A stretch of DNA of 47,410 nucleotides from an uncultured Oscillospiraceae bacterium (GTDB lineage: Bacteria > Bacillota > Clostridia > Oscillospirales > Oscillospiraceae): NCBI GenBank assembly GCA_904395865.1, contig CAJFNY010000038.1, positions 1 through 47,410 of the forward strand. The letters are read 5' to 3'. Position 1 is the first letter of the stretch; each line of letters opens with the position of its first letter. Below the pieces are notes generated by a model that had not been told where the DNA came from, made no database searches, and worked only from the letters and a program-made list of their open reading frames with translations. Position numbers and translations under genes: made by a program. Below, piece by piece: positions 1 to 8,240 of the stretch.

Positions 1-16
1 ACCGAGTATTTTCAAA

Positions 17-103
17 TGGTGCCGCTGACCGGGATCGAACCGGTACGGTGTTGCCACCGAGGGATTTTAAGTCCCTTGCGTCTGCCAGTTCCGCCACAGC
101 GGC
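17..103 (-). tRNA. tRNA-Leu (anticodon UAA), CCA encoded
   Basis: Read on the minus strand, the acceptor arm GCCGCTG (plus 97-103) pairs with CAGCGGC (plus 21-27), followed by discriminator A and an encoded CCA. The anticodon loop is CTTAAAA, giving anticodon TAA, within stem AGGGA/TCCCT. A class II variable arm and a GGTTCGATCC T-arm are present, as expected for leucine. Total length 87 nt. Confidence 0.97.
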
Positions 104-207
104 CTGTGGTGTATATCTTATCATCGAATTCCGGAGGCGTCAAGGAGAATCCGGCGTCGGAATGGCGGCTTTCTCCGGATTTTACACGGAGTATGCCGCG
201 TCGAAGA

Positions 208-236
208 TTGACAAAACGGGTGATATTTCCTATAAT
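208..236 (+). promoter_or_regulatory. Consensus sigma-A promoter for the zinc-ribbon membrane operon
   Basis: TTGACA at 208-213 and TATAAT at 231-236 with a 17-nt spacer, a perfect vegetative match. It lies about 70 nt upstream of the first start codon at 307, so the three genes 307-4704 probably form one transcript. Confidence 0.85.
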
Positions 237-306
237 GTGGAGGAGAGAATTGGCCGCCTGCCGCCAGGGTGGGCGGCCCCGGAGAAAGGCAGAAAGGTGG
301 ATTTAT

Positions 307-1980
307 ATGGCAGAATTTAACCCTTTTGACGTTCCTGGCGGGAGCGCTCCGGGGGGAGCGGGTCAGCCGGCCGCCGGCGGCCAGAAGCCGCCTCAGGCGC
401 CGAAATCGCCGAAACCGCGGAAATCACCCGGCTTCCTGGAGAAGCTGCCGAAGAACGGCTTCGGCCGTTTCGTCCGGCGGTTTTACGGGCTGATCGCCGC
501 CGTGCTGGTGGTGGCGCTGGTACTGGTGATTTTCGGCAGCGCCATTCTCACGAAGCTTTCGCCCACCTGGGCCATTGGCCGCAGCGTGGGCAGGACCACG
601 TCGGCCATCGCCGACCGCGTCGCTGCGTCGCCGTATCAGGGAATCTTTCTGCTGTATCGCTCCCTGCTGGACGGCTCGGTGACGGTAGGGGCCTCCGATG
701 TGGCGCTCGACGACTACGGCAATGTGACCTACGACGCCTCGGACGCGGCGACGACCGGCTCGGGCCAGGTGACGCTCAGCAGCGACTGGGCCGGTCAGGA
801 GTGGGCGCTGGGCGTGTCGGGATCGGCGCAGAATGCGGAGACCGGTGAGACGCTCTCGGGCGATGCCGAGGCATTCCTCAATACCGAACGGATCGCTGTG
901 CGTTCCTCCCTGCTGCCGGACTGCTACGGAATCACTTTTGAGACGCTGGAGGACGACCTGCGGGCCTCGGCGCTGCCGCAGCTGCTGGACCTGACCGAGG
1001 AGGACATCCGGATGGCCGGCCAGGCGGGTGAGATGGTCCAGAGCCTGATGGCCTTCAACCCGGCGGAGCTGATGGAGCAGTACACCCAGCTGTACGAGGA
1101 CTTCCTGGACGGCCTGAACTTTGAGAGCTCCAGCGAGGAGACCGAGGTGGGCGGCGACGATCTGAAGTGCACCGCCATTACCGCGTCCCTGGACGAGCGG
1201 GACCTGCGGGACTTCACGCTGGACGTCTTTGACCTGATGGCTGAGGACGAGGGCTTCCGGGAGCTGATGGCCAGCTCGCTGGTGTCGAGCGGATACACGC
1301 CCGAGGAGGCGGAGCGCCAGCTGGATCAGCAGCTGACCCTGCAGCGCCAGCAGGTCGATACCCAGCTGCGCACCATTGCGTGCGACGTGGATCTGACGTA
1401 CTACGTCCACGACAACCAGCTGGTCAAGGTGGCCGTCGTCGGTGAGATCACCGCCGAGGGCCAGATGGTGAACATGGATATGACCATGGACTTCGGCAAG
1501 AACCCCGAGCGGGATGACTGGCTCCTGGACTGCCAGTTCAGCGACGGCTACACCAGCCTCATGCGCCTGACGGCCGAGTACACCAGCGAGGCGGACGGCG
1601 ACCGGTACAGCGACTCCCTGCTCATCACAGTGGACGAGGGCTACGGTCCGGAGACGATTGGCCTCTACACCGACTGGAACCGTCGGACAGGCGACCTGGC
1701 CATCTCCACCAGCGATTCCTCGGAGATCTTCTACTGCAACCTGCTGGTGGATGGCGACACCGCAACGCTGACGCTGCAGGATGTCATCGGCAGCGGGGAC
1801 CTGACCATCACGGCCGACTCTGCCGCAGAGTTTGAGGACCCGGATTACGTGAATCTGGACCAGTGGACCGAGAGCCTGATCCAGGAGATTGAGACGTACG
1901 TGACCGATGCCATCGCCGCGCAGACGCCCAGCCTGGTGGGATCCTCCACCAGTGCCGCAAGCTCCGGCTCTGCCGGCTGA
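307..1980 (+). CDS. Pro-rich N-terminus, single-pass membrane protein of unknown function
   Basis: 557 aa from an ATG preceded by AAGGTGG. An upstream open stretch in the same frame overlaps the promoter and the tRNA and is not used. Residues 1-50 are rich in Gly, Pro, Ala and Lys. A single hydrophobic helix follows at about 61-83, and then a large acidic domain (about 85-557) that is probably extracytoplasmic. There is no signal peptide and no zinc ribbon, unlike the next two products. The C-terminus ends in a Ser/Ala tail. I recognise no catalytic motif. It leads a tight operon with two zinc-ribbon membrane proteins (24-nt gap to the next start), so a shared envelope or stress-sensing role is plausible. 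That is inference from context only. Confidence 0.85.
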   Translation: MAEFNPFDVPGGSAPGGAGQPAAGGQKPPQAPKSPKPRKSPGFLEKLPKNGFGRFVRRFYGLIAAVLVVALVLVIFGSAILTKLSPTWAIGRSVGRTTSAIADRVAASPYQGIFLLYRSLLDGSVTVGASDVALDDYGNVTYDASDAATTGSGQVTLSSDWAGQEWALGVSGSAQNAETGETLSGDAEAFLNTERIAVRSSLLPDCYGITFETLEDDLRASALPQLLDLTEEDIRMAGQAGEMVQSLMAFNPAELMEQYTQLYEDFLDGLNFESSSEETEVGGDDLKCTAITASLDERDLRDFTLDVFDLMAEDEGFRELMASSLVSSGYTPEEAERQLDQQLTLQRQQVDTQLRTIACDVDLTYYVHDNQLVKVAVVGEITAEGQMVNMDMTMDFGKNPERDDWLLDCQFSDGYTSLMRLTAEYTSEADGDRYSDSLLITVDEGYGPETIGLYTDWNRRTGDLAISTSDSSEIFYCNLLVDGDTATLTLQDVIGSGDLTITADSAAEFEDPDYVNLDQWTESLIQEIETYVTDAIAAQTPSLVGSSTSAASSGSAG

Positions 1981-2004
1981 CCGTGGAAAGGAAGGGAATT
2001 GCAG

Positions 2005-3783
2005 ATGGCTAGATTTTGCCCCGAGTGTGGTGCGCAGCTGGAAGACAATGCCCGGTTCTGCGCAGAGTGCGGTGCCCAGCTGACCGGTGAACCGGCGCCG
2101 GCGGAAGCGGCCAGCCAGCAGCCGCCGGCCCAGGAAGCCCCGGTATCGCAGGAGAACCCGGCTCCGGAGGCTCCCGCGTGGGAGGCGCCGGCCGGCACCG
2201 GCGGCGCAGCCGTGCCGCCGCAGCCGCCGAAAGTGAAGAAGCCGCTGCCCAAGTGGGCACTGCCCACGGGAATCGCGGTGGTGGCCGTGGTGGTGATCCT
2301 GGTGGCGGTCTCCCTGATTCTCGGCAGCGTCAACTCTCCGGAGAATGTCTCGGAGAAGTTCCTGAACGCTCTGCAGGCCGGCGACTTCGATGCCGTGTCC
2401 GGCGTGGCTGTCCTGGCCGATGAGGAGCAGACGCTGACGGCCGAGATGATGGAGCCCATGTTCGCCCTGTACCAGGAGAGCGTCCCGTTCCGCATGGAGC
2501 TGGAGGAGCTGCTGGACGACGATGAGGAGCTGATCGACGAGGGCCGCGACCCCAACGAGGGCTATCTGGTGGATCTGCGGGCCAAGTCCGGATTCCTGCA
2601 TACGGCGTACGAGGTTGTGCTGGAGACGTGCAGCACGGTGGAGATCTCCAGCAACCTGACGTGCCAGGTGACCCTGTCCGGCGGTCAGTCTCTGCAGCTG
2701 GCGGCCGACGACATGGATGCCGCCTACGATGAGAGCTATTCCGCCTCTGCCGACGCGTACCTGGCCCAGTGGAGCAGCGGCACGATGTACGACGTGCTGC
2801 CCGGCCTCTACACGGTGTCCGGCACCGTCACCACCTCCGCCGGCGAGACGTTCACGGCGGAGACGCAGCTGACCGTCGACAACGAGTTTGACGCGTACTG
2901 CGAGCTGTACTTCGACTACGCGAGCGTCGAGGTGGAGAACGACAGCGACGTGCCGGTGGACCTGTACGTCAACGGCGGCACCACGCCCTTCATGACCATG
3001 GAGCCCGACACGTACGGCACACTGGCCCCCCTGACGGTGGACGCCACCGTGGAGGCCCGGGCCGACCTGGGCGGCGACGAGCCCATGACCGAGACGTTCG
3101 CCGCGGCGGACGAGTACATCTACCTCTCCTTCCAGCTGTGTGACCTGGAGGTTTACAACGATTACTATGCCCCGCTGCTCATTCTGGACGAGAACGGCGG
3201 CCTGCTGGGCGAGGTCTCTGCGGAGGACGACTACAGCACCTTTGAGGGCTTCTACCCGGGCACCCATGTGACGATCCAGATGTACGATGAGCAGGGCCTG
3301 GTGGATCCCTACACGGTGATGATCCCCTACGACGACGACTACATCTACGTGGAGCCGGAGTTCGACGGTCTCAGCGACAGCGCCATGGCCGACGCCCTGA
3401 CCGCGATCACCACGTACGTGGACGAGGTGCTGGGGTACTACAATGCCGGCGACGTGGACAGCCTGGGGGCTGCGATGTCGACGGATTTCGGCGGCGACCT
3501 GCTGTATGAGCTGGAGAGCGACCAGGAGGACAACGGCACCGGCACTGCGCCGGAGGTCATCTTCGTCCGGGATGGCGACGTGACGTATTACGAGGACTAC
3601 CGCACGGACCTGGGGAATTATCACGGCGACGACTACGACATCCCCACGGCGGAGTTCTACTGCGTCATCCCGCTCCACGGCTCCATGACCGCCGACGACG
3701 GCAGCGTCATGGAGGAGACGGATACCGTGGAGTACAGCTTCCAGGTCCAGTACATCGACGGCGCGTGGACCGTGACCGGCTGA
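2005..3783 (+). CDS. Zinc-ribbon, single-pass TcaA/YvbJ-like membrane protein
   Basis: 592 aa. The ATG at 2005 is chosen over a TTG six bases upstream because AAAGGAAGGG is better spaced. The N-terminus is a zinc ribbon with two CxxC pairs (C5, C8, C19, C22), then an Ala/Pro/Glu linker and one transmembrane helix at about 84-108. A long acidic extracellular part follows. Its first segment resembles an NTF2-like fold start (SEKFLNALQAGDFDAV), and the last segment (about residues 460-592) is again NTF2-like. The order zinc ribbon, helix, repeated extracellular domains is that of TcaA of Staphylococcus and YvbJ of Bacillus, which are linked to cell-wall antibiotic tolerance. Family assignment is by architecture. 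Substrate and partner are unknown. Confidence 0.8.
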   Translation: MARFCPECGAQLEDNARFCAECGAQLTGEPAPAEAASQQPPAQEAPVSQENPAPEAPAWEAPAGTGGAAVPPQPPKVKKPLPKWALPTGIAVVAVVVILVAVSLILGSVNSPENVSEKFLNALQAGDFDAVSGVAVLADEEQTLTAEMMEPMFALYQESVPFRMELEELLDDDEELIDEGRDPNEGYLVDLRAKSGFLHTAYEVVLETCSTVEISSNLTCQVTLSGGQSLQLAADDMDAAYDESYSASADAYLAQWSSGTMYDVLPGLYTVSGTVTTSAGETFTAETQLTVDNEFDAYCELYFDYASVEVENDSDVPVDLYVNGGTTPFMTMEPDTYGTLAPLTVDATVEARADLGGDEPMTETFAAADEYIYLSFQLCDLEVYNDYYAPLLILDENGGLLGEVSAEDDYSTFEGFYPGTHVTIQMYDEQGLVDPYTVMIPYDDDYIYVEPEFDGLSDSAMADALTAITTYVDEVLGYYNAGDVDSLGAAMSTDFGGDLLYELESDQEDNGTGTAPEVIFVRDGDVTYYEDYRTDLGNYHGDDYDIPTAEFYCVIPLHGSMTADDGSVMEETDTVEYSFQVQYIDGAWTVTG

Positions 3784-3831
3784 TTTTTGGATTCCAAAGA
3801 GAAATGAAGAAACTGTAGGAGGAGATTCATC

Positions 3832-4704
3832 ATGGCAAAATTCTGTACGTATTGCGGAAAGCCGCTTCCGGAGAACGGGCAGTGCGACTGCCCGGAGTCG
3901 GCAGCGGCCAGAGCGCAGCAGGCCCAGCAGGCTGCACCGCAGCCCGGGGCCGCACCCCAGGCCCAGGCTCAGCCTCTGTCTGAAAACGAGTACGTCCAAA
4001 AGACGAAGGCTGCGGCCAACGCGCTGGTGCCGTTCCTGAAGGCGTACTGGAAGGATCCCATGGGGTCCACTGTGGCGGCCATGCGGGAGAAGAACCTGGG
4101 CGTCCCGGTGCTGCTGATGGTCATCAATGCGCTGCTGGCGGGCCTGGTGCTGTTCGTCAGCTTTGCCCGGCTGCTGAGCCCGCTGAGCAGCCTCATGGAT
4201 CTGTCCGTGCCCTTCTTCCCGCCGTTCCTGCTGGGCATTGTGATGGCGGCCATCGGCCTGGCGCTGGCGGCGGTGCTGCTGTTCCTGCTGCTGAAGGTGC
4301 TGAAGATCAATGCCAGCTTTACGTACGTCGTCATTGCGGTGGGCGCCAACTCCCTGCCGTACACCGCCTGCCTGGTGCTGGCGCTGCTGCTGGCCCTGTT
4401 CGCCTGGGCGACGGGGATCGTCATTGCCCTGGTGCTGGCCGGCGTGGTCAGCTGCGTCCTGGCGGTGGCCCTGCTGACGAAGGTGTTCGGCGTTCAGATC
4501 ACCGGCGCTGCGGCCACGCTGATCGCGGTGTTCTGCGCGGCGGCCCTGCTGCTCAACTGCTGGCTGGGCTCGAAGCTGGCCCTTTCGGCTGCCGGCAGCA
4601 TCGAGGTGAGCGGCGATTCCATCTCCGACCTGATCGATGAGATGGAGGACTTCGACATTTCGGATATCCTCGGCGGCATGATGGGCTCCTCTTACTACTG
4701 GTAA
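3832..4704 (+). CDS. Zinc-ribbon multi-pass membrane protein
   Basis: 290 aa with a strong GTAGGAGGAG site before the ATG. A degenerate zinc ribbon opens the protein (C5, C8, then C18 and C20 as CxC), followed by an Ala/Gln/Pro linker. From about residue 95 there are several hydrophobic helices, probably five. A short acidic tail (LIDEMEDFDISDILGG) ends the protein. The layout resembles Yip1-like or unnamed zinc-ribbon membrane proteins common in Clostridia. No enzymatic motif is visible. It is the last gene of the 307-4704 operon and is closed by a perfect hairpin 16 nt downstream. Confidence 0.82.
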   Translation: MAKFCTYCGKPLPENGQCDCPESAAARAQQAQQAAPQPGAAPQAQAQPLSENEYVQKTKAAANALVPFLKAYWKDPMGSTVAAMREKNLGVPVLLMVINALLAGLVLFVSFARLLSPLSSLMDLSVPFFPPFLLGIVMAAIGLALAAVLLFLLLKVLKINASFTYVVIAVGANSLPYTACLVLALLLALFAWATGIVIALVLAGVVSCVLAVALLTKVFGVQITGAAATLIAVFCAAALLLNCWLGSKLALSAAGSIEVSGDSISDLIDEMEDFDISDILGGMMGSSYYW

Positions 4705-4720
4705 AACCGACAACGCACAA

Positions 4721-4756
4721 CGAACCCCCTCCGCGCGGCTGCGCGGAGGGGGTTCG
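4721..4756. terminator. Bidirectional hairpin terminator
   Basis: A perfect 16-bp stem (arms 4721-4736 and 4741-4756) with a GGCT loop lies between two convergent genes. There is no long T-run on either side, but position and stem strength support termination for both strands. Confidence 0.75.
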
Positions 4757-4769
4757 TGCTTGCCCGGAA

Positions 4770-7007
4770 TCAGTGGGCGTAGTAGTTGATCAGGCAGCCG
4801 GAGAGGAGGATGTCCCGGTCCTCTGCCGTGAGCTTCTCCAGCTTCAGCGGCACGTCGCGGGCCTGGCCGTTCTGGACCAGCTGCGCAGTGACGGCCTCGT
4901 CGCCGCGCTCCAGGGCGGCGCGGATGCCGGGGATATACAGCTTGTCGCCGGGCTGGATGCGGTACTGCGCGATGTCGGCCACGGTGAAAGGCAGCATGCC
5001 CCAGTTGATGACGTTGGAGCGGTACCGCTTCGTGGCGTAGTCCTCGCAGAGGTTGGCGCAGCCGCCCAGCACCCGCTGGCACGAGGCTGCCTGCTCCCGG
5101 GCGGAGCCGTCGCCGGGGCGGATGGACATGACGGCGCTGCCCAGCCCGGTGGTGCGCGGATCGTGGCCGTCCATGGCGGCGGCCACCTGCGGATCGTCGG
5201 GGTGCTCCCGCCGCAGCTGCTCCACGGCCAGCACCGCCTTGGCGCGGCCCACGTACTGGGGATCCTTCCGGCTCAGGGCGAACTCCGAGAGCTTCAGGGG
5301 ATTGGAGCGGTAGGAGGAGGTCTCGCCGGAGGGGATCAGCTCGTCGGTGGTTGTGACCGGGTCGTAGATGGCCGAGGCGACCGTCAGGTACAGGTTCTCC
5401 GGCATGGGGATCTGGGTGGGCCAGTCGGCGATGTTGGGGCCGAACACCAGCTCCTCCTCCGGGTGGGGCTGGCCGACGCCGTGGTACACGCGGCGGTAGG
5501 CCGAGTCGTCAAAGCGGTAGTCCACGTACGGCTCGTCCGGCTCCACGCCCAGCTCCAGCGCCGAGGCGACGGCGCCGCCGCAGAGGGAGGTGGCGGCGAT
5601 GGAGCGGGCGTCCATCAGCGCCACGTACGAGACCTGGCCCTCGCCGGGCTTGGAGCCCTCGCGGTTGGGGAAGTTCCGGGTGGAGTGGCGGATGGAGAAA
5701 GCGCCGTTGGCCGGCACATCGCCGGCGCCGAAGCACGGGCCGCAGAAGGCCGACCGGACCGAGACGCCGGAGGCCAGCAGCGTGGCCAGGGAACCGGTCC
5801 GGGCCAGCTCCATGAGCACCGGCTGGCTGGCCGGGTAGCAGCTGAGCCAGTAGGCATCCGAGCCGATGGGCGCGCCGTTCAGGATCTGGGCCGCCTTGCG
5901 CAGGTTCTGGTACGTGCCGCCGGAACATCCGGCGATGACGCCCTGATCGGCGTAGAATTTCCCGTTGCGGATCTTCTTCCGCAGGCTCTCAGGGGCGGCC
6001 TTCAGCTCCAGCATGCGGACGGTGTCCTCGTCCACCTTGTGGAGAATGTCGTCCAGGTTGGCGTTGAACTCCCGGATGGTGTACGCATTGGAGGGGTGGA
6101 AGGGCAGGGCGATCATGGGCTCCACGGTGCTCAGGTCCACGGTCAGCAGCGCGTCGTAGTACGCGCCGTCGGCCGGGGCCAGCGCCCGGTAGTCACCGCC
6201 GCGGCCGTGGGCCTCCAGGGACAGCCGGACGGTTTCATCGGTGCACCAGACGGAGGAGAGGCAGCTGGTCTCGGTCGTCATGACGTCGATGCCGTTGCGG
6301 TAGTCCATGGCCAGATTGGCCACGCCGGGACCGAAGAACTCCATGACGCTGTTCTTGACGATGCCGTCGGCGAAGGTGGCGCCGATCAGCGCCAGAGCCA
6401 CATCCTGGGGGCCGACGCCGGGCCGCGGCGCACCCGTCAGGTAGACGGCCACCACGCGGGGGTAGGCGATGTCGTACGTCCGGCTCAGCAGCTGCTTGAC
6501 CAGCTCCGGGCCGCCCTCGCCGATGGCCATGGTGCCGTAGGCGCCGTAGCGGGTGTGGGAGTCGGAGCCGAGGATCATCTTCCCGCCGCCGGCGTACATC
6601 TCGCGCATGTAGCTGTGGATGACGGACTGGTGGGCCGGGACGAACTCGCCGCCGTACTTCTTGGCGGCCGAGAGGCCGAACACGTGGTCGTCCTCGTTGA
6701 TGGTGCCGCCCACGGCGCAGAGGCTGTTGTGGCAGTTGGTCAGCACGTAGGGGAGCGGGAAGGCCGTGAGGCCGGAGGCCCGGGCCGTCTGGATGATGCC
6801 CACGTACGTGATGTCGTGGGAGGCCATGGCGTCGAACTTCAGCTTCAGGAAGTCCATGGAGCCGGAGGTGTTGTGGGCCTCGAGGATGCCGTAGGCCATG
6901 GTGCCGGCGCGGCCGGACTCGGGCGTCAGCCCCGCCGCGATGCCCTCCTCGCGGCAGAGGAAGCGGCCGCCGCGGTAAAAGCAGCCGCTGTTTTGAACGT
7001 TGACCAT
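4770..7007 (-). CDS. Aconitase-superfamily hydratase
   Basis: 745 aa. The start ATG at 7007 follows AAAAGGAGCAACCTCT; the open frame continues upstream but overlaps the rubrerythrin promoter region. Aconitase hallmarks are present. GSDSHTRYGAYG is the substrate/cluster loop. GCSGG and FCGPCFG carry the cysteines expected to bind a [4Fe-4S] cluster, and a RNFPNREG segment holds phosphate/carboxylate-binding residues. A C-terminal swivel domain contains NLCEDYATKRYRSNVINWGMLPF. The family isomerises or hydrates tricarboxylic-type acids by dehydration and rehydration. No citrate synthase, isocitrate dehydrogenase or leu genes lie nearby, so I do not assign it to the TCA cycle or to leucine synthesis. 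It diverges from rubrerythrin, which would fit protection of an oxygen-sensitive Fe-S enzyme, but that link is only suggestive. Confidence 0.85.
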   Translation of the reverse strand: MVNVQNSGCFYRGGRFLCREEGIAAGLTPESGRAGTMAYGILEAHNTSGSMDFLKLKFDAMASHDITYVGIIQTARASGLTAFPLPYVLTNCHNSLCAVGGTINEDDHVFGLSAAKKYGGEFVPAHQSVIHSYMREMYAGGGKMILGSDSHTRYGAYGTMAIGEGGPELVKQLLSRTYDIAYPRVVAVYLTGAPRPGVGPQDVALALIGATFADGIVKNSVMEFFGPGVANLAMDYRNGIDVMTTETSCLSSVWCTDETVRLSLEAHGRGGDYRALAPADGAYYDALLTVDLSTVEPMIALPFHPSNAYTIREFNANLDDILHKVDEDTVRMLELKAAPESLRKKIRNGKFYADQGVIAGCSGGTYQNLRKAAQILNGAPIGSDAYWLSCYPASQPVLMELARTGSLATLLASGVSVRSAFCGPCFGAGDVPANGAFSIRHSTRNFPNREGSKPGEGQVSYVALMDARSIAATSLCGGAVASALELGVEPDEPYVDYRFDDSAYRRVYHGVGQPHPEEELVFGPNIADWPTQIPMPENLYLTVASAIYDPVTTTDELIPSGETSSYRSNPLKLSEFALSRKDPQYVGRAKAVLAVEQLRREHPDDPQVAAAMDGHDPRTTGLGSAVMSIRPGDGSAREQAASCQRVLGGCANLCEDYATKRYRSNVINWGMLPFTVADIAQYRIQPGDKLYIPGIRAALERGDEAVTAQLVQNGQARDVPLKLEKLTAEDRDILLSGCLINYYAH

Positions 7008-7143
7008 AGAGGTTGCTCCTTTTCTGCAGAAAAATCCGATGAAACCATCATACCAAGATTCCGCGGTCAATGCAAGGAGATTCATAAATTCCTGCGGGAA
7101 CGGGCATGATATCCGTGCCAAACTTTTGAAAAGGAGCGATTCC

Positions 7144-7752
7144 ATGGAATTTATGCAGTCGCAGACGTGCCGGAACCTGGCCCGCAGCTTCGCCGGCGAG
7201 TCCCAGGCGCGCACCCGGTATTCGGTCTACGCCGAGCAGGCCCGCAAGGAGCAGCAGGAGTACCTGGCCCGGATCTTCGAGCAGACGGCCTGCAACGAGC
7301 GCGTCCACGCCAAGGAGTTTCTGGAGATGCTGGTGAAGCTGGCCGGCAGGTCCCTGCCCAACCTGGAACCGGACGCCGGCTATCCGTATGAGCTGGGCTC
7401 CACCGCGGAAAACCTGGAGTTTGCGGCCAACGGCGAGCGGCAGGAGCACACGGAGATCTATCCGGAGTTCGCCCGGGTGGCCCGGGAGGAGGGCTACGCC
7501 GACGCGGCCGCTCTGTGGGAGAACATCGCCGCCATCGAGGGCCTGCACCACGACGTGTTCACCGAGGCCCTGCGGCAGCATCGGGACGGCAGCCTGTACC
7601 GCCGGAAGGAGCCCACGGTCTGGCGCTGCCTCAACTGCGGCTACGTGGTGGAGGCAGCGGAGCCGTGGAAGGTCTGCCCCGTCTGCCACAAGGACACCGG
7701 CTGGGTCCAGGGCTGGGTGGACGAGCGCCCCAAGCCCCGCCCCGTCCGCTGA
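7144..7752 (+). CDS. Rubrerythrin
   Basis: 202 aa, ATG at 7144 after GAAAAGGAGCG. The N-terminal ferritin-like domain has the diiron ligand motifs (E19 in GESQARTRY, E52/H55 in NERVHAKEF, an EHTEIYPEFA motif, and E132 with nearby H135/H136). A C-terminal rubredoxin domain carries C162xxC165 and C178xxC181 for a mononuclear iron. Rubrerythrins reduce hydrogen peroxide in the cytoplasm of anaerobes with electrons from NAD(P)H or rubredoxin partners. Length is normal (about 190-200 aa). It is transcribed alone, divergently from the aconitase-like gene. The hairpin-rich region starting at 7757 follows its stop codon. Confidence 0.95.
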   Translation: MEFMQSQTCRNLARSFAGESQARTRYSVYAEQARKEQQEYLARIFEQTACNERVHAKEFLEMLVKLAGRSLPNLEPDAGYPYELGSTAENLEFAANGERQEHTEIYPEFARVAREEGYADAAALWENIAAIEGLHHDVFTEALRQHRDGSLYRRKEPTVWRCLNCGYVVEAAEPWKVCPVCHKDTGWVQGWVDERPKPRPVR

Positions 7753-7756
7753 ACTT

Positions 7757-7808
7757 CAGCGTGTCGAGTTCCTCGACACGCTGTCGCCAAAATGCAGGCA
7801 TTTTGGCG
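7757..7808. repeat. Two tandem perfect hairpins after rubrerythrin
   Basis: The first hairpin has 12-bp arms at 7757-7768 and 7772-7783 with a 3-nt loop. The second has 10-bp arms at 7785-7794 and 7799-7808 with loop CAGG. They begin 4 nt after the rubrerythrin stop. Neither has a T-run, so they may stabilise the mRNA 3' end or be part of a palindromic intergenic repeat and need not be a classical terminator. Confidence 0.7.
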
Positions 7809-7851
7809 AGGGGATGCAGTCTCCCACGCGCACGGCCCGTTGGGCCGCACA

Positions 7852-7917
7852 CATCTCCGCGCCAAGTGCCGCCGCCCATTGGGCGGCGGTTGCGCTCCGA
7901 AATGCGCCTGCGGGCGC
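7852..7917. repeat. Intergenic hairpin repeat, copy A
   Basis: This segment shares CATCTCCGCGC-AAGTGCCGCC, GGCGGTTGCGCTCCGAAA and GCGCCTGCGGGCGC with copy B at 8037-8096, in the same order. Internally it has a GCCGCC...GGCGGC stem with a short ATTG loop and a GCGCCTGCGGGCGC stem. The 7753-8240 interval holds no supported gene. What it contains is this repeat pair, several hairpins and one terminator. Confidence 0.75.
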
Positions 7918-8036
7918 GATCGGAGCCTGAGAAGTGTTTTTTCCGAGGCACACCCTCCAGAGGGCCTTCTCTTGCCCCTCCGGGGCAATTCACCTTGTGT
8001 CCCCGGAAAAAACAGCTTTCGATTTTATTTCGCCGC

Positions 8037-8096
8037 CATCTCCGCGCTAAGTGCCGCCCTGCGGGCGGTTGCGCTCCGAAACGCGCCTGCGGGCGC
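8037..8096. repeat. Intergenic hairpin repeat, copy B
   Basis: Second, slightly shorter copy of the element at 7852-7917. The shared blocks are nearly identical, with a reduced GCCGCCCTGCGGGCGGT stem-loop. Both copies are followed about 30-40 nt later by a T-run (plus 7936-7941 and 8126-8131). Confidence 0.75.
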
Positions 8097-8173
8097 AGTG
8101 TGGGCGGCGAAACTCTGCTGAGAGCTTTTTTCGTGCTTCTTGCGCGGCATCGCGGTTTTTTGACAGTCTGGGA

Positions 8174-8205
8174 AAAGGGACCGGCAGAACGCTGCCGGTC
8201 CCTTT
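8174..8205 (-). terminator. Terminator downstream of the ParB/Noc-like gene
   Basis: 14-bp stem (AAAGGGACCGGCAG at 8174-8187 with its complement at 8192-8205) around a 4-nt loop, 36 nt beyond the stop of the minus-strand gene. On the minus strand the stem ends in TTTTCC. Confidence 0.7.
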
Positions 8206-8240
8206 CCGCCGTTCGGCACCTCTCCCGCCAGGCCGCGCGC

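Noticed and set aside
424..5082. Very long open frame (about 1550 codons) on the minus strand
   Set aside because: It runs antisense through three well-supported plus-strand genes and has the Arg/His/Gln-rich composition expected from the mirror of GC-rich codon usage. No ribosome site or recognisable domain.
4773..7109. Long plus-strand open frame opposite the aconitase-like gene
   Set aside because: Shadow of the real minus-strand gene: Gly/Val/Ala/His-rich, with no domain and no initiation signal.
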